Below are positions 1-8,114 of a stretch of DNA of 64,000 nt, one piece after another (position 1 is the first letter of the stretch; every line of letters starts with the position of its first letter). This DNA is from DATKRB01 sp036501425 (GTDB lineage: Bacteria; Actinomycetota; Acidimicrobiia; Acidimicrobiales; RAAP-2), in the NCBI GenBank assembly GCA_036501425.1, contig DASYAI010000056.1:124001-188000 (forward strand). The letters run 5' to 3'. The notes beneath the pieces are model-generated. The model did no database searches, was not told the origin of the DNA, and worked only from the letters and a program-made list of their open reading frames with translations. The position numbers and the translations under genes are program-made.

Positions 1-1
1 C

Positions 2-3000
2 TCAGCGGCATGGCGGGTGGTGGGCCCGGGACGCTCGCTGCGGCGCCTGGCCGGGGACCGGCCACCGCCGGCGCCCCACCCGGTGATCGTGGTGGTCGAC
101 GACCGGGCCACCTTGAGCGAGGGGTGGCTCGACCGGCTGGTCGCCGCCTTCGAGGTCCCCGAGATCGGCGTGGCGGCGCCCACGAGCAACGTGGCCGACG
201 GCGACGAGCTGCTGGTGGGCGTGCCGTACCGGCCGGGCGAGCGCAGCGCCCGGGCCCGGTTCTTGCGCCAGGTGGGGGCGGCCGAGCGGGCACGGGCGGT
301 GCGCGCCGGGCGGCTCGGCGGCCCCTGCGTCGCCGTCCGGCGCGCCGTGCTCGGCCCCGACGGACCGGCCCGGTGGCGCGCCCATCCCGACGTCGGGGCG
401 TGGGTGGGGCGGGCCGGGCGGCTCGGGCTGGGAGCGGTGGTCGTGCCGGGGGCCCACGCCCACCACCCGGGGGGCGTCCCCCGCTACCCGAGCGAGCCTC
501 GCCGCGACCTGGCCCCGTTGGTGAGCGCCTGCCTGATCGTGAAGGACGAGGAGGCCAACCTGGGCCGCTGCCTGGGTTCGGTGACCGAGGTGGCGGACGA
601 GGTGGTCGTCTACGACACCGGGTCGACGGACGGCTCGGTCCCCCTGGCCCGCCGGCTGGGCGCCACCGTGGTGGAAGGGCACTGGGACGGCGACTTCGCC
701 CGGGCCCGCAACGCCGCCCTCGACGCCTGCAGCGGCCGGTGGGTCCTGTGGCTCGACGCCGACGAGGCGCTCGTGTGCGACGACCCCCGCGGGCTCCGGG
801 GCGAGCTCGCCGCGGCGTCGAGCGACGCCGAGGGCTTTCTGGTGATGATCGACAACATCCGGGGCAACGAGGCGGCGACCGTGATGACCCACCCCGCGTG
901 CCGCCTCTTCCGGCGCGCCTGTGGCCGCTGGGAGGGCGGCGTGCACGAGCAGGTCGTGGCCCGCTCGGGCTCGGTGGACCTGACTCTGCAGCTGACCGAC
1001 GCCCTCCGGATCACCCACTGGGGCTACCTGCAGGCGGCGATGACCGGGCGCGCCAAGGCCGATCGCAACCTCCGCTCGGCGTTCGGCGACCTGGCCGGCG
1101 GGTCCGAGCTCGATCGGGGGGCGCGCCTGTTGAGCCTCGGGCGGTCGCACCTGCTGGCCGGGCACCATGTCGAGGGCCTCGACCTATGCCGGCAGGCTGC
1201 GGCCATCGCGTCGTACCCGGGCACCGTTCGCCTGGCGCTCCGGGGCCTGGCCGAAGGCCTGCTGGCGCTCGAGAAGCCCGACGAGGCCCTGGTGGAGATC
1301 GATCGCCTGCGCCGGATCAGCGCCGTGCCCAGCCTGGCCAACGTGCTCGAAGGGCGGGCCCGGCTCGACCTCGACCAACCCGCTGCCGCCCTCGCCTGCT
1401 TCGACGCGGTGCGCGACGGGCTCGACGACGACGGGTTCGAGTACGGGCCCCGCGACGTCGCGGCGGGGCGGGCCGAGGCGCTCGCGGCGCTCGGACGCCA
1501 CGGCGAGGCGGCGGACACCCTGCTCGACTCGCTGCGGCGCGACGGCGGGCTCGACACCCACGTCGGGCTGCTGGTGGAGAACCTGGTGGCGGCAGGGCGG
1601 GGCCTGGGCGAGATCGCCCAGGCCGTCCCCGCCCACCGGGCGAAGGCGTTCGTCCCGCAGCTCCTCCAGCTCCAGCCCGAGGCGGCCGACCCGGCGCTCG
1701 AGGCGTGGTACGTCCACGATCCCTCGTCCGAGCCGGTCCTCGCCACCGCTGCGGTGCTGGCTCCCCGGCTGGAGGTGAGCCGCCAGCTGGTCTGGTCCCA
1801 CCGCCTGCGCCGGCACGGGGTCCCCGCGGCCTGCCCGCTGGTGCGCTCGGCCACCGACCTCACCATCGCCGCCGCCACCCGGGCCATCGCCGCCGCCGCC
1901 GCGGCCGCCTTCGGCGACCCCCGGGCGCGCCCGGCCTTCACCGCCAGCGTCCTCGCCGTGCCCCCCGGCGAGTGGGCCGCGACCACCCAGGCGGTCGCGG
2001 CCCTCGATGGCGGCCTGGCCGCGCTGATGCAGGACCTGGGGGCCCCGGCGGAACCGGCGACGTCCGCCGGGCCCCGCCCCGGGCCCGGGTCGGGGTCGGG
2101 GTTCACCGAGCCGCCTCACGGACCGGCTCGGCCCGTGTTGGCCCGGCCGGGTCCGAGCATGCGGCGGGTGCTCGTCGTCGATGCCGACCTGTCGGCGTTG
2201 CGCTCGGCGGCGGTGGCCGTGGTGCTGGCCCGCGCCGGCCACAGCGTCACCGTGGTCCAGCCCCAGCCCGCCGCCCCCCTGGCGGCGCTGCTCGAGCCGG
2301 CCGGTGTCACCGTCCACGGGTGGTCGGCGAGCGAGGAGCCGTGGACGAAAGCCGCGGCCCGGGTGCTCGCCCGCCTCTACGCCGAGGCGACCTACGACAC
2401 GGTCGTCCTCTCCGCCTCGGCAGCCGAGCTGGTGCCGACGATCCGCCGGCTCCTGCCGGCGGCGGCCGTCGTGCTCGACCTCGACGACGCGGGGCCCGGT
2501 TCTGCCCCGGCCGCCGACGTCGGCGGAGGCGCCGGCGACCACGCTCGGCCCGACCTTCTGTTCTCGTCGCTGCCTCCGGCGCCACCCGATGCGGCGCCGG
2601 GAGGAGATCGTGGTGCGGGGACCGGCTCCGGGCCGCGGGCCCCCGTGGCCCTGCTGCGCGCGTCGGCCGCCACCGCCCTCGGCCCGCGTCCTCCCACTCC
2701 GCTCGGGGCACGTCACGGGATCTGCATCGTGGGCAACTTCAGGAGCGCCGATCCGGCCAGCCGAAGCCGCTGGACCGACGAGGTCGCCCCGGTGCTGGCC
2801 GACCGGCTGGGTGCGGTCCCGGTCGTCGTCGTCGGTGACGATCCCGGCGGCGACGTCGCCGCCCCGTTCCCTGCGGCGCTCGACGCCGGCCCACTGGCCG
2901 ATCCCACCCCTTGGCTCCGCAGCGCCCGGGTGGTCGTCGTACCGTTCCTCGACCGGGCCGAGCACTGGCTCGGCGCAGCGGCGTTGTGCGGCACCCCGGC

Positions 3001-4375
3001 GCTGGTGGTCCCCGATGGCACGGGCACGGCGGCGTTCGTCGAGGCAGTGGCCGCACTGGCCGCCAACGACGAGCTCTGGCGGCGGTTCGCGCCGTTGGCA
3101 CCCGCGGCCACCGAGGAGGCCCCGAACGCACCCGACCCCCTGGCGACCCTGACGGGCCCGTCCCGGGCCCCGGCGCGACCGCTCGGGTCCACCGAGGCAC
3201 CGGCCCCGGTGCCACCGGCCCCCGGGCTGCGGTGGGTCGGGGACGTCTTCGCTCATCACAGCCTCGCCCGGGTGAACCGCGAGCTGGTGGCGCGGCTCGG
3301 CACCCGACTGCCCCGGCTGCGGGTCACGACGGCGGAGGGCGGTGCCAGGCCCGGGGACTCGGCGGCCAAGCTGGCGGCGATCACCCTCGAATCGGCCGCC
3401 GACGCCCGGACGCCCGTCGCCCTAGAGGTGCGCCACCAGTGGCCGCCCGACTTCGCCCCGGCCCGCTCGGGCCGCCTGGTGCTCATGCAGCCCTGGGAGT
3501 TCGGCGGGTTCCCGGCCGAGTGGGTCGGGCCGGTGCGCGACGTCGTCGACGAGCTGTGGGTGCCCACCGCCTGGGTGCGCACCCAGGCGGTGGCGAGCGG
3601 GATCCCCGAAGCCAAGGTGGTGGTCGTGCCCAACGGCGTGGACACCGCGACGTTCACCCCCCGGGGCCCCCGCCTCCCCCTGCAGACGACCAAGGGCACC
3701 CGGCTGCTGTTCGTGGGCGGCTGCATCGCGCGCAAGGGGATCGACGCGCTGGTCGAGACGTACCTGGCCACCTTCGACGAGGACGACGACGTGTGCCTGG
3801 TCGTCAAGCCGTTCGGGTCCGACGGCGTCTACCGGGACACGAGCATCGAGGGAGAGATCCGCCGTGCCGCGGCCGGCGGTGGGGCGGCGATCGAGGTCGT
3901 CGACGGCGATCTCAGCGACGAGCAGATGACCGCCCTCTACCGCAGCTGTGATGCGCTGGTCCACCCGTACCGCGGCGAGGGGTTCGCGCTGCCGGTGGCC
4001 GAGGCCATGGCGTGCGGGCTTCCGGTGGTCGTCACCGGCGGCGGGGCGACCGACGACTTCTGCGACGGGGAGACCGGCTGGATCCTGCCCTCCCGGCGTA
4101 CCGACATCCGGCCCGGGGACTGGACCCCGACCGCCGCGGGGACCTGGTGGCTCGAGCCCGACCGCCGGTCCCTGGCGGGCGCCATGCGCTCGGTGATGGC
4201 CGAGCCGGCCTCATGGCGGCGTCGGGGGCAGGCGGCACGGGACCGGATCGTCGCCCGCTTCACGTGGGAGGCGGCAGTGGAGGTGGTCGCCGGGCGGATC
4301 GCCGTGCTGGCGGGGCTCGGACACGAGCCGTCGTCCGGTCCGCCGGTGCCCCTGGCGGCCGGGGTCGGGGGGTGA
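2..4375 (+). CDS. Multidomain glycosyltransferase (GT2 + TPR + GT4), 5' partial
   Basis: The frame is open from base 2, so the gene probably starts upstream of the window. Domains in order: a GT2-like segment (about residues 20-160, with IVVVDD); a clear GT2 domain (about 172-300, with IVKDEE, DTGSTDG and the metal-binding DADEA); a helical TPR-like region (about 360-560); a Gly/Pro-rich linker; a Rossmann-like segment from about 720; and a C-terminal GT4 domain (about 1075-1430) with VVPNGVD, a KG-containing phosphate-loop region and the E-x7-E motif in GEGFALPVAEA. Families of this type transfer sugars from nucleotide sugars to a protein or polymer. The stop overlaps the GTG of the next glycosyltransferase gene, so the two are probably coupled. 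Position next to flhA suggests flagellin or surface glycosylation; this is inference. Confidence 0.88.
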   Translation, partial: SAAWRVVGPGRSLRRLAGDRPPPAPHPVIVVVDDRATLSEGWLDRLVAAFEVPEIGVAAPTSNVADGDELLVGVPYRPGERSARARFLRQVGAAERARAVRAGRLGGPCVAVRRAVLGPDGPARWRAHPDVGAWVGRAGRLGLGAVVVPGAHAHHPGGVPRYPSEPRRDLAPLVSACLIVKDEEANLGRCLGSVTEVADEVVVYDTGSTDGSVPLARRLGATVVEGHWDGDFARARNAALDACSGRWVLWLDADEALVCDDPRGLRGELAAASSDAEGFLVMIDNIRGNEAATVMTHPACRLFRRACGRWEGGVHEQVVARSGSVDLTLQLTDALRITHWGYLQAAMTGRAKADRNLRSAFGDLAGGSELDRGARLLSLGRSHLLAGHHVEGLDLCRQAAAIASYPGTVRLALRGLAEGLLALEKPDEALVEIDRLRRISAVPSLANVLEGRARLDLDQPAAALACFDAVRDGLDDDGFEYGPRDVAAGRAEALAALGRHGEAADTLLDSLRRDGGLDTHVGLLVENLVAAGRGLGEIAQAVPAHRAKAFVPQLLQLQPEAADPALEAWYVHDPSSEPVLATAAVLAPRLEVSRQLVWSHRLRRHGVPAACPLVRSATDLTIAAATRAIAAAAAAAFGDPRARPAFTASVLAVPPGEWAATTQAVAALDGGLAALMQDLGAPAEPATSAGPRPGPGSGSGFTEPPHGPARPVLARPGPSMRRVLVVDADLSALRSAAVAVVLARAGHSVTVVQPQPAAPLAALLEPAGVTVHGWSASEEPWTKAAARVLARLYAEATYDTVVLSASAAELVPTIRRLLPAAAVVLDLDDAGPGSAPAADVGGGAGDHARPDLLFSSLPPAPPDAAPGGDRGAGTGSGPRAPVALLRASAATALGPRPPTPLGARHGICIVGNFRSADPASRSRWTDEVAPVLADRLGAVPVVVVGDDPGGDVAAPFPAALDAGPLADPTPWLRSARVVVVPFLDRAEHWLGAAALCGTPALVVPDGTGTAAFVEAVAALAANDELWRRFAPLAPAATEEAPNAPDPLATLTGPSRAPARPLGSTEAPAPVPPAPGLRWVGDVFAHHSLARVNRELVARLGTRLPRLRVTTAEGGARPGDSAAKLAAITLESAADARTPVALEVRHQWPPDFAPARSGRLVLMQPWEFGGFPAEWVGPVRDVVDELWVPTAWVRTQAVASGIPEAKVVVVPNGVDTATFTPRGPRLPLQTTKGTRLLFVGGCIARKGIDALVETYLATFDEDDDVCLVVKPFGSDGVYRDTSIEGEIRRAAAGGGAAIEVVDGDLSDEQMTALYRSCDALVHPYRGEGFALPVAEAMACGLPVVVTGGGATDDFCDGETGWILPSRRTDIRPGDWTPTAAGTWWLEPDRRSLAGAMRSVMAEPASWRRRGQAARDRIVARFTWEAAVEVVAGRIAVLAGLGHEPSSGPPVPLAAGVGG

Positions 4376-6306
4376 CGCAACCCGCGCCGATCGCCCGAGC
4401 ACACCCGGCATCGCTTCGGGTCACCGTCGTGGTCGTCGTCGGACCGCCCGACGCCGAGCACCCCGGACTGGCCGAGGGGTTGGCACGCGTCAGGGCGGAG
4501 GTGTCGGCGCACCCGTCGGCCGAGCTGGTCGTCGTCGATGACGGTGGGGGCCCGGCGGTGCGCGCCGCCGCCGGTGCCCTCCGGGGACGGGTCCGGGTGG
4601 TGCACGAGCCCCGATCCCTGGGCACGCGGCGGGCCCAGGCCGACGGGCTCGGGTTGGCGTCCGGCGACGTGCTACTGCTCGCCGACCCGCTCCAGCCGCT
4701 CGGCGCGGGCTGGATCGACGCACTGTGCCGGCCGTTCACGTCGGACCCGGGCGTCGGGATGGTCGAGGCGATTTGGCCAGCGCAGGCGGGTGCGGTTGAG
4801 CCAGCGGAGGCGGGTGCGGGCCTCCAGCCGGGGGTGGCGGTCGCCGTCGCCATCCGGGCGACCGCGCTCGAGTCGGTGGGCGGCGCCGAGCTCGTGAGCA
4901 CCGCGCCGGGGGACCCGGTCCCGGGGGGCGCAGGACCGGCGGGCGCAGGACCGGTGGTCAACCCGCTGCTGGCGCCGAGCGTGACGGCGGAGCTGGCAGC
5001 CGGGCGCTGGCGCACCGCCCAGGTCCCCGGTCCGGGCGCGACGCGCGCCACGCCGGGGTGGGGCGGCGACCCGGCGGCCGTGTCGGGGACAACGTACTGG
5101 GACCCGCCCCGGCTGCCCGAGTCGAGCGCCCGGGGCCTCAACGTGGTCGGGCTGCTGGAGGCCGCGTGCGGCATCGGCGATGCCGGTCGGCGCTACGTCG
5201 AGGCGGCCGAGACGGCCTCGGTGCCGGTGGCCACCTTCGCGTTCCACCTCCACGGGTCGCCCTGGCTCCCCCACCACCGACGCGGCGACGGGACGTTCGC
5301 CCACGACACCACGCTGGTCGTGCTCAACCCCGAGCTGCTGCCCAGCTACACGACCCTGGGCGGGGCCGAGCTCTGGGCGGGCCGCTACACCGTCGGCATG
5401 TGGTTCTGGGAGGTCGACCGCATCGCTTCCCACCACCAGGCGGGGCTGGGGTTCGTCAGCGAGCTGTGGGTGTCGAGCGAGTTCCTGCGCACCACCTTCG
5501 TACGCCACACCGACAAGCCGGTGGTCCACATCCCGCTTCCGGTCCCCGCCCGCCCCGGCTCGCCGCCCGGTGATCGGCGGGCGCTGGGCCTGCCCGACGC
5601 CTTCACCTTCCTCACCGCCTTCGACTACGGGTCGCTCGAGGCGCGCAAGAACGCGCTGGGGACGATCGAGGCGTTCCGCACCGCATTCGCACCGGGCGAG
5701 GGCCCGGTCCTCGTCGTGAAGACGACCAACCCGCACTTCGACCCGGACGGCCCCCGGCGGCTCCGGGCGGCGGCGGGCGGGCGGCGCGACGTGGTGTTCC
5801 TCGAGCAGCACGTCACCGACGCGCAGCTCGGCGCCATGATCGCCCATGCCGACTGCTATGTCTCGCTCCACCGCTCCGAAGGCTTCGGTCTCGCCCCGGC
5901 CGAGGCCATGGCGTGGGGACGCCCCGTGGTGGCGACCGCCTACTCGGGAACCCTCGACTTCATGACCGACGCCAACAGCTACCTGGTGCCCTTCGATCTG
6001 GTCGACGTGCCGCCGACGGTCGCCGGGTCCTATCCCTCCGGCTCGCGGTGGGCCGAGCCCCGGATCGACGCGGCGGGCGAGGCCCTGCGCTCGATCTGGG
6101 ACGACCGCAGCGAGGCGCGGGCCCGGGGCGCTCGAGGCCGGGACGACATCCGCCGCACCCACAGCCCGGAGGCGGCGGGCCGGGCGATGGCGGACCGGCT
6201 GGAGGAGATCGACCGCGCTCTCGGGCGCCGGCCCCCGGTGGACGACCGCCCCCGCGGCGCGGCGCGCCGTCCGGGCCGGCCGAGGACCGAGCCCGCCCGG
6301 CGATGA
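4372..6306 (+). CDS. Glycosyltransferase with GT-A-like N-terminus and GT4 C-terminus
   Basis: About 644 residues from a GTG that overlaps the previous stop (GTGA). An upstream extension of the frame lies inside the preceding gene and is not needed. The N-terminal 200 residues look like a weak GT2 fold (VVVDDGGG, then LLLADP in place of a clean DxD). From about residue 245 there is a GT4 retaining glycosyltransferase domain: a GIGDAGR glycine-rich segment, FDYGSLEARKN at the hinge, and E-x7-E in SEGFGLAPAEAMA near residue 503. The C-terminus is Arg/Pro-rich and probably disordered. It sits in the middle of a three-gene glycosyltransferase operon upstream of flhA. Sugar donor and acceptor cannot be told from sequence. 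Confidence 0.87.
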   Translation: MTQPAPIARAHPASLRVTVVVVVGPPDAEHPGLAEGLARVRAEVSAHPSAELVVVDDGGGPAVRAAAGALRGRVRVVHEPRSLGTRRAQADGLGLASGDVLLLADPLQPLGAGWIDALCRPFTSDPGVGMVEAIWPAQAGAVEPAEAGAGLQPGVAVAVAIRATALESVGGAELVSTAPGDPVPGGAGPAGAGPVVNPLLAPSVTAELAAGRWRTAQVPGPGATRATPGWGGDPAAVSGTTYWDPPRLPESSARGLNVVGLLEAACGIGDAGRRYVEAAETASVPVATFAFHLHGSPWLPHHRRGDGTFAHDTTLVVLNPELLPSYTTLGGAELWAGRYTVGMWFWEVDRIASHHQAGLGFVSELWVSSEFLRTTFVRHTDKPVVHIPLPVPARPGSPPGDRRALGLPDAFTFLTAFDYGSLEARKNALGTIEAFRTAFAPGEGPVLVVKTTNPHFDPDGPRRLRAAAGGRRDVVFLEQHVTDAQLGAMIAHADCYVSLHRSEGFGLAPAEAMAWGRPVVATAYSGTLDFMTDANSYLVPFDLVDVPPTVAGSYPSGSRWAEPRIDAAGEALRSIWDDRSEARARGARGRDDIRRTHSPEAAGRAMADRLEEIDRALGRRPPVDDRPRGAARRPGRPRTEPARR

Positions 6307-8003
6307 GCGCCGCCGAAGGCACGACCATCCGGAGCGTGTGCCTCGTCGTCGACGACGCCCGCGTGGTCGACCCGCCCGGCATCGACGAGCTGTGCCGCAC
6401 GATGGCCGCCGGGGGCATCGCCGTCCATGTGCTCGGCTGGGGGCCGGCCTCGGATTCGGACTCGGCGCCGGCGTACCAGCGCACCGTTCGGCCCGATGCC
6501 ACGATCCACCGGCTGGTGCCGGCCGTCCACCCGCTCGACGGCCGGGCCGAGGTCCGCGCCACCCTCCGGGCCGCCGCGGCGGCCGAGCTCTACCGAGCAC
6601 TGGACGCCGCCGTCGATTTCGACGTCGTGGTGGCCCTCGCCGACCCGGCAATCGTCGCCACCCTCGATCTCGCCGAGCGGACGCTGCTGGCCACCTGGCT
6701 GGACCCGGCGCTTGACACGTCGGCGGGCGCCGACCCCGATCGGCGGGGCGAGCCGGGTCGGGCCGTCGCGGGGATGCTGCGACGGCTCGGCACGTGCCGC
6801 TCGGACGTCGTGCTCGTCGCCTCGGGGGCGGCGGCGCGACGACTGGCGTCGACCCTCGGGGACGACGCCCCGCCGGTCGAGGTGGTCGCCGGGCCCGGCC
6901 CGGTGCTGGCCGCCCTCGCCCGCCACCACTCGGGCCGCGCCGCGGCGCCCCAAGCCCCGCGCCCCGAAACGGCGACGACGCCGAGCGGGCGGGGCGGGCC
7001 CACCGTGGGGGTGGTCGTCGCCTACGACGACCCGTCGGCGGCGCAGCGCTGCGTCCGCAGCCTGCTGGCGCACACCGAGATCGCCCTGCAGCTGGTGGCC
7101 GTGAGCCGGCAGCCGGCACCGTCGCCCTTGGGGGTGCCGGGCGGGGGGTTGGAGCTGGTGACGCCGCCCGGGCCGCTCACCGCGGCGGAGGCCTTCAACC
7201 TCGGCCTGGACCATCTGCGCGGCGACGAGGACTGGATCGTGCTGGTCGACGGCGGGGCCGAAATGACCTCGGGCTGGTGGGACGCCTTCGTCGCAGCGCT
7301 CGAGGCGGACCGCGAGGCCGGGCTGGCCTGGCCGGGCGAGCTCGAAGCGCCGGGGCCGTGCGCCGTGCTCCGAGGGCGGGTGACCGAGCTGGTCGGTCGG
7401 TTCGACGCGGCCGCCGCTCGCCCCGACGCCGACTACCGCGCTCGGGCGGCGCGGCTGGGCGAGCGATCCGTGGCGGTGCGCACGGAGCGGGTCCTGAACC
7501 ACCGCGACCCCGTTCGGGCCGGTGCCACGCCACCCGCCGCCGGCATGCGGTCCCCACGCGCCGCGCCACCGGAGGACGCCGCGGGTGGGCCGTTCCTCGT
7601 CGCCGCCCTCGCCGAGCACGTCCTCGGCGATCCGGGCATCCTGGCCACGTTCGGGGGCGCGTTCACGCACCAGGACCCGGCCGCGCTGGTGGTGTGGGGG
7701 CCGGGTCTCGACCCCACCGCCTTCGAGGCGGCCCTGGCCGAGGTGGCCCACCTGGCCGACTTCGACCTGGCGGGAGGGCCCAAGCTGCTCGCCCTGCTGC
7801 CTCCCCACGACGAAGCCGCCGACCGCGAGCTGGCCGACCAGGTCCGGGCCGTCATCGCTCCGGCACGCCCCACGGGGGCGCTCTCCCACCTCCCCCTCGT
7901 CCGCCCGGGCGGCGCTGACCGGTTGCGCCTGCTCGCCGCCCGGGCCTGGCGGGCAGAGCACCAGCACCGGCGCGTTCCGCCGTCGGGGGGATCAGCGCTG
8001 TAA
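6303..8003 (+). CDS. Glycosyltransferase-like protein
   Basis: About 566 residues from the ATG that overlaps the previous stop (ATGA). The first half is Rossmann-like (VCLVVDDARVV, VVVALADP) and resembles the nucleotide-binding part of GT4 proteins, but no E-x7-E is visible. The second half (about 235-400) resembles a GT2 domain (VGVVVAYDDP, RCVRSLLAHT, AFNLGLDHL, WIVLVDGG). The usual DxD is replaced by VDGG, so catalysis is uncertain. It is the last gene of the glycosyltransferase set. Its TAA stop is also the -35 element of a candidate flagellar promoter. It may be an accessory or scaffold partner of the two upstream enzymes. Confidence 0.75.
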   Translation: MSAAEGTTIRSVCLVVDDARVVDPPGIDELCRTMAAGGIAVHVLGWGPASDSDSAPAYQRTVRPDATIHRLVPAVHPLDGRAEVRATLRAAAAAELYRALDAAVDFDVVVALADPAIVATLDLAERTLLATWLDPALDTSAGADPDRRGEPGRAVAGMLRRLGTCRSDVVLVASGAAARRLASTLGDDAPPVEVVAGPGPVLAALARHHSGRAAAPQAPRPETATTPSGRGGPTVGVVVAYDDPSAAQRCVRSLLAHTEIALQLVAVSRQPAPSPLGVPGGGLELVTPPGPLTAAEAFNLGLDHLRGDEDWIVLVDGGAEMTSGWWDAFVAALEADREAGLAWPGELEAPGPCAVLRGRVTELVGRFDAAAARPDADYRARAARLGERSVAVRTERVLNHRDPVRAGATPPAAGMRSPRAAPPEDAAGGPFLVAALAEHVLGDPGILATFGGAFTHQDPAALVVWGPGLDPTAFEAALAEVAHLADFDLAGGPKLLALLPPHDEAADRELADQVRAVIAPARPTGALSHLPLVRPGGADRLRLLAARAWRAEHQHRRVPPSGGSAL

Positions 8004-8028
8004 AGGTTTGTCGCCGGCCTGCCGAAAG
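8001..8028 (+). promoter_or_regulatory. Candidate FliA (sigma-28 type) promoter of flhA
   Basis: TAAA at 8001-8004, a 16-base spacer, then GCCGAAAG at 8021-8028. This is close to the known sigma-28/sigma-D consensus (TAAA, about 15 bases, GCCGATAA). It lies 87 bases before the flhA ATG. An imperfect inverted repeat (GTCGCC at 8010-8015, GGCGAC at 8032-8037) overlaps the -10 and could be a hairpin or an operator. A promoter-like element with the same spacing lies upstream of flbD. Confidence 0.6.
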
Positions 8029-8114
8029 ACAGGCGACCCGCTTTGGATCGGTCTGCCTCGAACGCCGCCCGGTCCCGCCGCCGACACAGAACCACAGGTC
8101 AGAGGGACGCTTCG

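Noticed and set aside
1184..3259. Long open frames antisense to the glycosyltransferase genes (also at 4672-7119 and 7992-10286)
   Set aside because: They contain only Arg/Gly/Pro-rich sequence without domains and lie opposite genes with clear motifs; in very GC-rich DNA such frames stay open by chance.
8010..8037. c-di-GMP (GEMM-type) riboswitch upstream of flhA
   Set aside because: There is a GAAA loop and flanking inverted repeat, but the conserved GACGCAAAGCC-type core is missing, and the region is better explained by a FliA promoter.
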